Shown here: positions 61,101 through 64,000 of the stretch, one piece after another
Numbering within the stretch: the stretch's first letter is position 1
Layout: each line of letters starts with the position of its first letter
Assembly (NCBI GenBank): GCA_000818945.1
Contig: KN805371.1
Location: 1,051,082-1,115,081, forward strand
Direction: 5' to 3'
Length of the DNA stretch: 64,000 bases
Source of the DNA: Schizochytrium sp. CCTCC M209059
Taxonomy: Eukaryota; Sar; Bigyra; Thraustochytrida; Thraustochytriidae
Position numbers and translations under genes: made by a program
Notes under the pieces: generated by a model
What the model saw: only the letters and a program-made list of their open reading frames with translations
The model's database searches: none
Told to the model about the DNA's origin: nothing

Positions 61101-61363
61101 CCGTCACCTACTCGCGCCGCAAGCGCATGATTCGCGAGACGCGCAAGTCCGTTTGCGGCACACGACTCGAGTCCGAGGTCCGTTTCCAGTTCCGCGAGGA
61201 CGTCAACAGCCCCTGGGTCACCAAGCTGTTTTCCAGGACTTGCGCCATTGAAAAGTCCGTGTACGAGAGTCGCGGCTTCAAGGACGTTGCGCGCGATGCG
61301 GACAACGATGACCCCGTCTCTTGGCTACAGAACCCCTGCGACTTTTCCATGAGCCTGTACTAA
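58184..61363 (+). CDS. large Asn/His/Ser-rich protein with conserved ends, unknown function
   Basis: The protein has 1,059 residues from the ATG at 58184; the open frame before it has only a GTG. Residues 1-185 look like a folded domain (LYTRRYQRNNKRSGLKNLRC, RVTFVINKAKRGWHYGWV, VIASSDTPSFTLFCRRRQ). The middle is low complexity: Asn and Ser runs, HHHHHHHH, NNNNNN, acidic patches. Residues 740-800 include an Ala run. The last 190 residues are again well ordered and beta-rich (GFQRYILDGKEHRWDVPPP, LCITVTYSRRKRM), which recalls a lipocalin-like barrel, though this is only an impression. The run-rich middle is typical of transcription or signalling regulators. No confident family. Confidence 0.7.
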   Translation: MQVSFKDADLYTRRYQRNNKRSGLKNLRCFPLCSDEHKLRGFCGRPVFLAVENPQQKRLRAFAEFVKLPTKSDEEPGLRIGEVVTTARIAENLRTKNEQFNPWLEGELEDGSVFANAARVTFVINKAKRGWHYGWVANKHTCESEHVLRAYVLEEVSSGNFRVIASSDTPSFTLFCRRRQRQNLDRLPAQLKMQLELQDESKRSHKAVPKSIPVGKDRPLDLMSSPGAPASASTPGLAPFDMKFPALMDFTVNPRVANSTFADTPDELKPLKKRAARNNAPLSNSLYQNVNNTNSNSSLSSLSSLLGSHTGNVNKRMRLFDNDDILTGTDDFGLAGMDEGQDNDVLDGIVKYESSDIVDFAQNHMHHHPQQNNSHQHHHHHHHHSSPFENMHKSPAAPAPVRGHTCAASTCTCTCGNSNKQMQTNTANRNNIVNNNNNNSVTGTGTGGLIVDMDALSKPIARKSNTDSNTNTKKNKSNSHLQHHSRTSQQQTHGSSGTEHSFFAVPSSPVGVVVPPTTLEQRRTLLYHVLRSLLRLDIKSCTPLAHLAAENKGIHIGSDTNSVVSVDDFSKSISDCMDFFSSSSGTESDADDGTLLGSADRGSIGGDLASLDDFQPFDLDFSVLEHSSNETQGPLKFVDIMKDFSYFLIDEQDFTSTIKQALCGASLNCVSSSHSSLALSILLDLLCKFLMRYRISIDELYFLFKTQVWDPKDTSNGGANANTSKTHHISWSNAVASTADPMRPSAEAERSFNENIMHYTNTFKTMAATAAAAAARFNNAGSVSGASKHSSDETDDDEDDKTDASPRKDHLSPRSVYETDGQNPVYDSGASSVSSADGSFHRRRRKPSGAELLLSLSNELAFVPNQDPRNNFTGEYLRPPETLDVLESIREAMGVPFILRRMTRYMETYVKITHCPGAIDTECNAKLFSSGFQRYILDGKEHRWDVPPPLPMERPQTHATYVATLQDGCLCITVTYSRRKRMIRETRKSVCGTRLESEVRFQFREDVNSPWVTKLFSRTCAIEKSVYESRGFKDVARDADNDDPVSWLQNPCDFSMSLY

Positions 61364-61763
61364 ATAACTGCCCTGGCACGGAGAATTAGAGTCAGCGCAG
61401 CTGTCACTTTTTCCATCTCTTTCCTTTGTTTTACTTTTCATTATGATTCACTTATTCCCCCTGCTCCGTGTTCTTTTCTCTTGCAGACCACCTGGCTGGC
61501 TAACAAAGTGTGGCATACCCCAACCTCTTTGTCTGCGTCCACAATGTGTTTGGTCGCGCTTTTTGTAACAAAAAATTAGCACCATACATAAATATACCGT
61601 ATTGCTGCATCAATCGAGCTCCATCTTTGACGTGAGCGCGCCGAGACATCAACATTTCTCTATCGGAAAAAACGACAAAGAAATACACGAGGGGAGGGGA
61701 TGAAAGAAGGAGAACGGGTTTAATCTGGTAATCAATTTTCATGTATAGAAACGCTTGGGGTGT
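61364..61763. other. intergenic, convergent 3' ends
   Basis: A 400-base AT-richer gap where the plus-strand gene and the minus-strand histidine kinase end towards each other. Nothing else is seen. Confidence 0.45.
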
Positions 61764-64000
61764 TTAGCGAGTCCCTCGTAATGCACTCAGGATGGCGGAA
61801 AGCAAAAGCTCGCGCTTCACCGGCTTGATGAGGTAGCTGTCGCAACCGGCCTCGAGGCAAGCGTCGAGATCTTGTGCCAAAGTGAAAGCTGTGAGCGCAA
61901 GGAGCGGCAACGGCTCCGTCTTCCGCTTGCGCTCGCAGGCGCGAATCATTCGCGTTGCGGAAAATCCGTCCATGATGGGCATCTGGAGGTCCATGAGAAC
62001 CACATCAAAGGTGCCTGCTTCACTTTGCTCGAAATAGTCGACTGCCTCGCGGCCATTCTTGGCGAGCGTAACCTTCATTCGTGCGCCCTTGAGAAATTTC
62101 ATCATGATGACCTGAATTAAGGGTGTGTCCTCCACTAAGAGCACGTGAAAATCTTGCAAAGCATCCATACTGATGGGCTTGCGCACTGACGTCTTGAAAC
62201 TGCTACGCTTTTCTGAAAAGGCTGCGTGGTGCTCGACCTTCCAAATTGAGGGTCCGATCGCCACATGTTGGCCTGTAGCTTGCAGGAGCTGCAGAGGCTC
62301 GGGAACCTCGAGAGGCAAATGGACCGTTGCGCAGGTACCTGCATCAACCTCAGAGTGGAGCCGGATCGAACCGCCCATCAAGTCAAGCAAACGCTTGCAC
62401 AACGGTAGACCGAGGCCCGTCCCGGTGCACGAGCGAGAAAACGAGTCATCACCCATTGCAAAAGGCTCAAACACATGCTGCAACTGCTGTGGGTCGATGC
62501 CGCCGCCAAAGTCCTGGATCTGCACAACAAGCTCACGAAAGGGTTGCCTCCGGTCAGACGGGTTCCTTCCCTCTGCAGGTGGTGAGAAGTCCTGCTGTGG
62601 GAACCCTGCCGACGTGCTGCTGCAAACAGAAGAACACACCTCACCCTTGGCGCCCGAGGCGCTGCTGCTCGTTCCAGCGCTACTGGCGCTGTGTTTGCTC
62701 CGTAGCAATCTTTTACGGCGAAATGGGTGTCCCGGGAGGTAATCATGGCTCTTGCCGTCGTCGGAGCCGGAGCAAGAGAAGGACGAATTGAAGCCCGGGC
62801 TCTTGACCTCGGGATCCCACAGTAACGCCCCTGTCGCGGCACTGTGCTCGCGCGGATCCTCGTGCCATTGGCCGGAAATGTTGACCAGCACGTGGCTGCC
62901 CTCGTGAGAGAACTTGACGGCGTTGTCAAGGACTTTAAAGAGAATTTGTACAAGTCGGGACTTGTCCCCGACCACCTGCGAAGGAACTCCGCGGCCAATC
63001 TGCAGACTCACCGTGAGATCTTTTTCGGCAGCGTTGCAGCGCACGAGACATTCAACCTCGGTCAGCATATCTCCCACAGATACATGCTCCCGCGTAAGCG
63101 TGATGGCCCCGGACCCGAGCTTTGACATATCAATAATGTTGCCGAGCATCTGGATGAGGTGCTCGCCGGAGCGCGACGCGCTCCGCACGAGCGACGCCTG
63201 TTTAGCCTCAAGTTGCATATCGAGGAGAACATCCATAGACCCAAGAATGGATACGAGCGGGGTGCGAAGTTCGTGCGTGACGAGCGATAAAAAAGTGGAC
63301 TTGACGCGCTCCGTGGCAGCAACGTTCAGCCTGCCTTGCGCCAGCTCTCTGTCCAGGACGACGCGATCTGAGATCTCGATTCCCACAAAGGCAAAAGGTG
63401 AGACTTCGGCGCGGTCCGGTTTCGTAGGTTTGCCGAACATTTGAAACATGCGCGTCCCCGAGGCCTCGCTCTTCATGATGAGACGAAACTCGCATTCTTC
63501 GTTGCCGGCCAATGCGCGCAAAAGACAGGCGACTTCTGGTTTGCCTGCAAAGATGCGTCCAGCGGGGACGCCGATGATTTGGTCCTCACCCATGAGCGTG
63601 GCAAAGGTGGCGTTCGCAAAAGTTACGTCTCCGGAGGCGTCAACGCAGCAGACGACCACATCATCGCGGTCCATGAGGAGGTCGGCGCATGAGGATTTGG
63701 CCGTGAGCGTGCGCTGGGCTGCGGCCGAGACCTTGCCCACGGCGTACCACCAGGACTGGCCGTTTACATTTTGGATCTCGATTTCCTCCCAGCGATGATC
63801 GGGCGGTTGTCCTCCGTGGCAGGCGCGACGTTTGCACAGGGGCGGCCACGCGCTGACCTGCAGGGGCTGGCCGACGGCCAGGCTGTCTTTGGGCGCGAGC
63901 GCCCAGAAAGCGCGGTTGCCGTACACGAGCACGCGCTCCTCGCCGCGGTAGATGCACAGCGGCTCCTCCGGGGTCGCCGGCGCGTCGTTGACGACGCGCG
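61764..64000 (-). CDS. hybrid sensor histidine kinase (5' part beyond the window)
   Basis: At least 744 residues; the frame is still open at the right window edge, so the N-terminus is missing. Visible order: a PAS-like segment at the edge (YGNRAFWAL), a second PAS (VVVCCVDASGDVTFANATF), HisKA with the phospho-accepting His in LVTHELRTPLVSI, an HATPase domain (DNAVKFSHEG N-box, DFGGGIDPQQL G1, GTGLGLPLCKRL G2) with an inserted Ser-rich loop of about 110 residues, and a C-terminal receiver (VLLVEDTPL, phospho-acceptor Asp in VVLMDLQMPIMDG, Lys in YLIKPVK). It should pass phosphate from His to Asp on to an HPt protein. No membrane segment lies within the visible part. Confidence 0.93.
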   Translation of the reverse strand, partial: RVVNDAPATPEEPLCIYRGEERVLVYGNRAFWALAPKDSLAVGQPLQVSAWPPLCKRRACHGGQPPDHRWEEIEIQNVNGQSWWYAVGKVSAAAQRTLTAKSSCADLLMDRDDVVVCCVDASGDVTFANATFATLMGEDQIIGVPAGRIFAGKPEVACLLRALAGNEECEFRLIMKSEASGTRMFQMFGKPTKPDRAEVSPFAFVGIEISDRVVLDRELAQGRLNVAATERVKSTFLSLVTHELRTPLVSILGSMDVLLDMQLEAKQASLVRSASRSGEHLIQMLGNIIDMSKLGSGAITLTREHVSVGDMLTEVECLVRCNAAEKDLTVSLQIGRGVPSQVVGDKSRLVQILFKVLDNAVKFSHEGSHVLVNISGQWHEDPREHSAATGALLWDPEVKSPGFNSSFSCSGSDDGKSHDYLPGHPFRRKRLLRSKHSASSAGTSSSASGAKGEVCSSVCSSTSAGFPQQDFSPPAEGRNPSDRRQPFRELVVQIQDFGGGIDPQQLQHVFEPFAMGDDSFSRSCTGTGLGLPLCKRLLDLMGGSIRLHSEVDAGTCATVHLPLEVPEPLQLLQATGQHVAIGPSIWKVEHHAAFSEKRSSFKTSVRKPISMDALQDFHVLLVEDTPLIQVIMMKFLKGARMKVTLAKNGREAVDYFEQSEAGTFDVVLMDLQMPIMDGFSATRMIRACERKRKTEPLPLLALTAFTLAQDLDACLEAGCDSYLIKPVKRELLLSAILSALRGTR

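Overview
The window is nuclear DNA from a microbial eukaryote. It is GC-rich, genes are compact and mostly intronless, and microsatellites are abundant. One gene (isopentenyl-diphosphate isomerase) carries a clear GT-AG intron, and a bacterial-type uL13 looks like a nucleus-encoded mitochondrial ribosomal protein. A tubulin glycylase-like TTLL, a Cys/His 'GG-C-xx-HGG' repeat protein and a hybrid histidine kinase point to a flagellated stramenopile. My best guess is a labyrinthulomycete (thraustochytrid); this is inference, not a database match. I saw no convincing tRNA, rRNA or CRISPR.

Layout. 0.6-9.2 kb is a minus-strand housekeeping block: DDX31/Dbp7-type RNA helicase, Cys-rich repeat protein, cytosolic seryl-tRNA synthetase and a quinone-oxidoreductase-like MDR enzyme. 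9.4-36 kb is an accessory island. 36-64 kb returns to ordinary genes: TTLL3-like ligase, ankyrin/SAM-like protein, DNA topoisomerase IB, SfsA-like protein, TPR+DNAJC8-like protein, IPP isomerase, CrtC/AttH-like protein, uL13m, then a 6-kb gene-free microsatellite tract, a large Asn/His-rich protein and a hybrid histidine kinase cut by the window end.

The island is the most interesting part. It holds three copies of the same divergently transcribed two-gene module. On the minus strand is a 'small' gene (S1 9444-10679, S2 23858-25426, S3 33813-34982) with a shared N-terminal core of about 150 residues built around a DENL motif, a Ser-rich tail and, in S2 and S3, a C-terminal SUMO-interacting-like motif. 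About 1.1-1.2 kb away on the plus strand is a 'large' gene (L1 11911-16755, L2 26512-31425) encoding a protein of about 1,620 residues: an SF2 helicase-like motor with a SecA-like GEGKT Walker A, a DEAD box and a GRVTRN motif VI, followed by an acidic linker and a Cys-rich putative zinc-binding C-terminus. At the third module only a fragment of the large gene of about 310 bp survives (35695-36004), strikingly similar to L2 and carrying a stop. I cannot assign this module to any described transposon, defence or virus-derived system.

Between the modules lie broken genes: a Crinkler-like PD-(D/E)xK plus kinase gene with two frameshifts, two multi-lesion minus-strand relics, a short acidic relic and a disrupted gene downstream of L2. 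The island therefore behaves like a landing pad for mobile or foreign DNA next to conserved genes.
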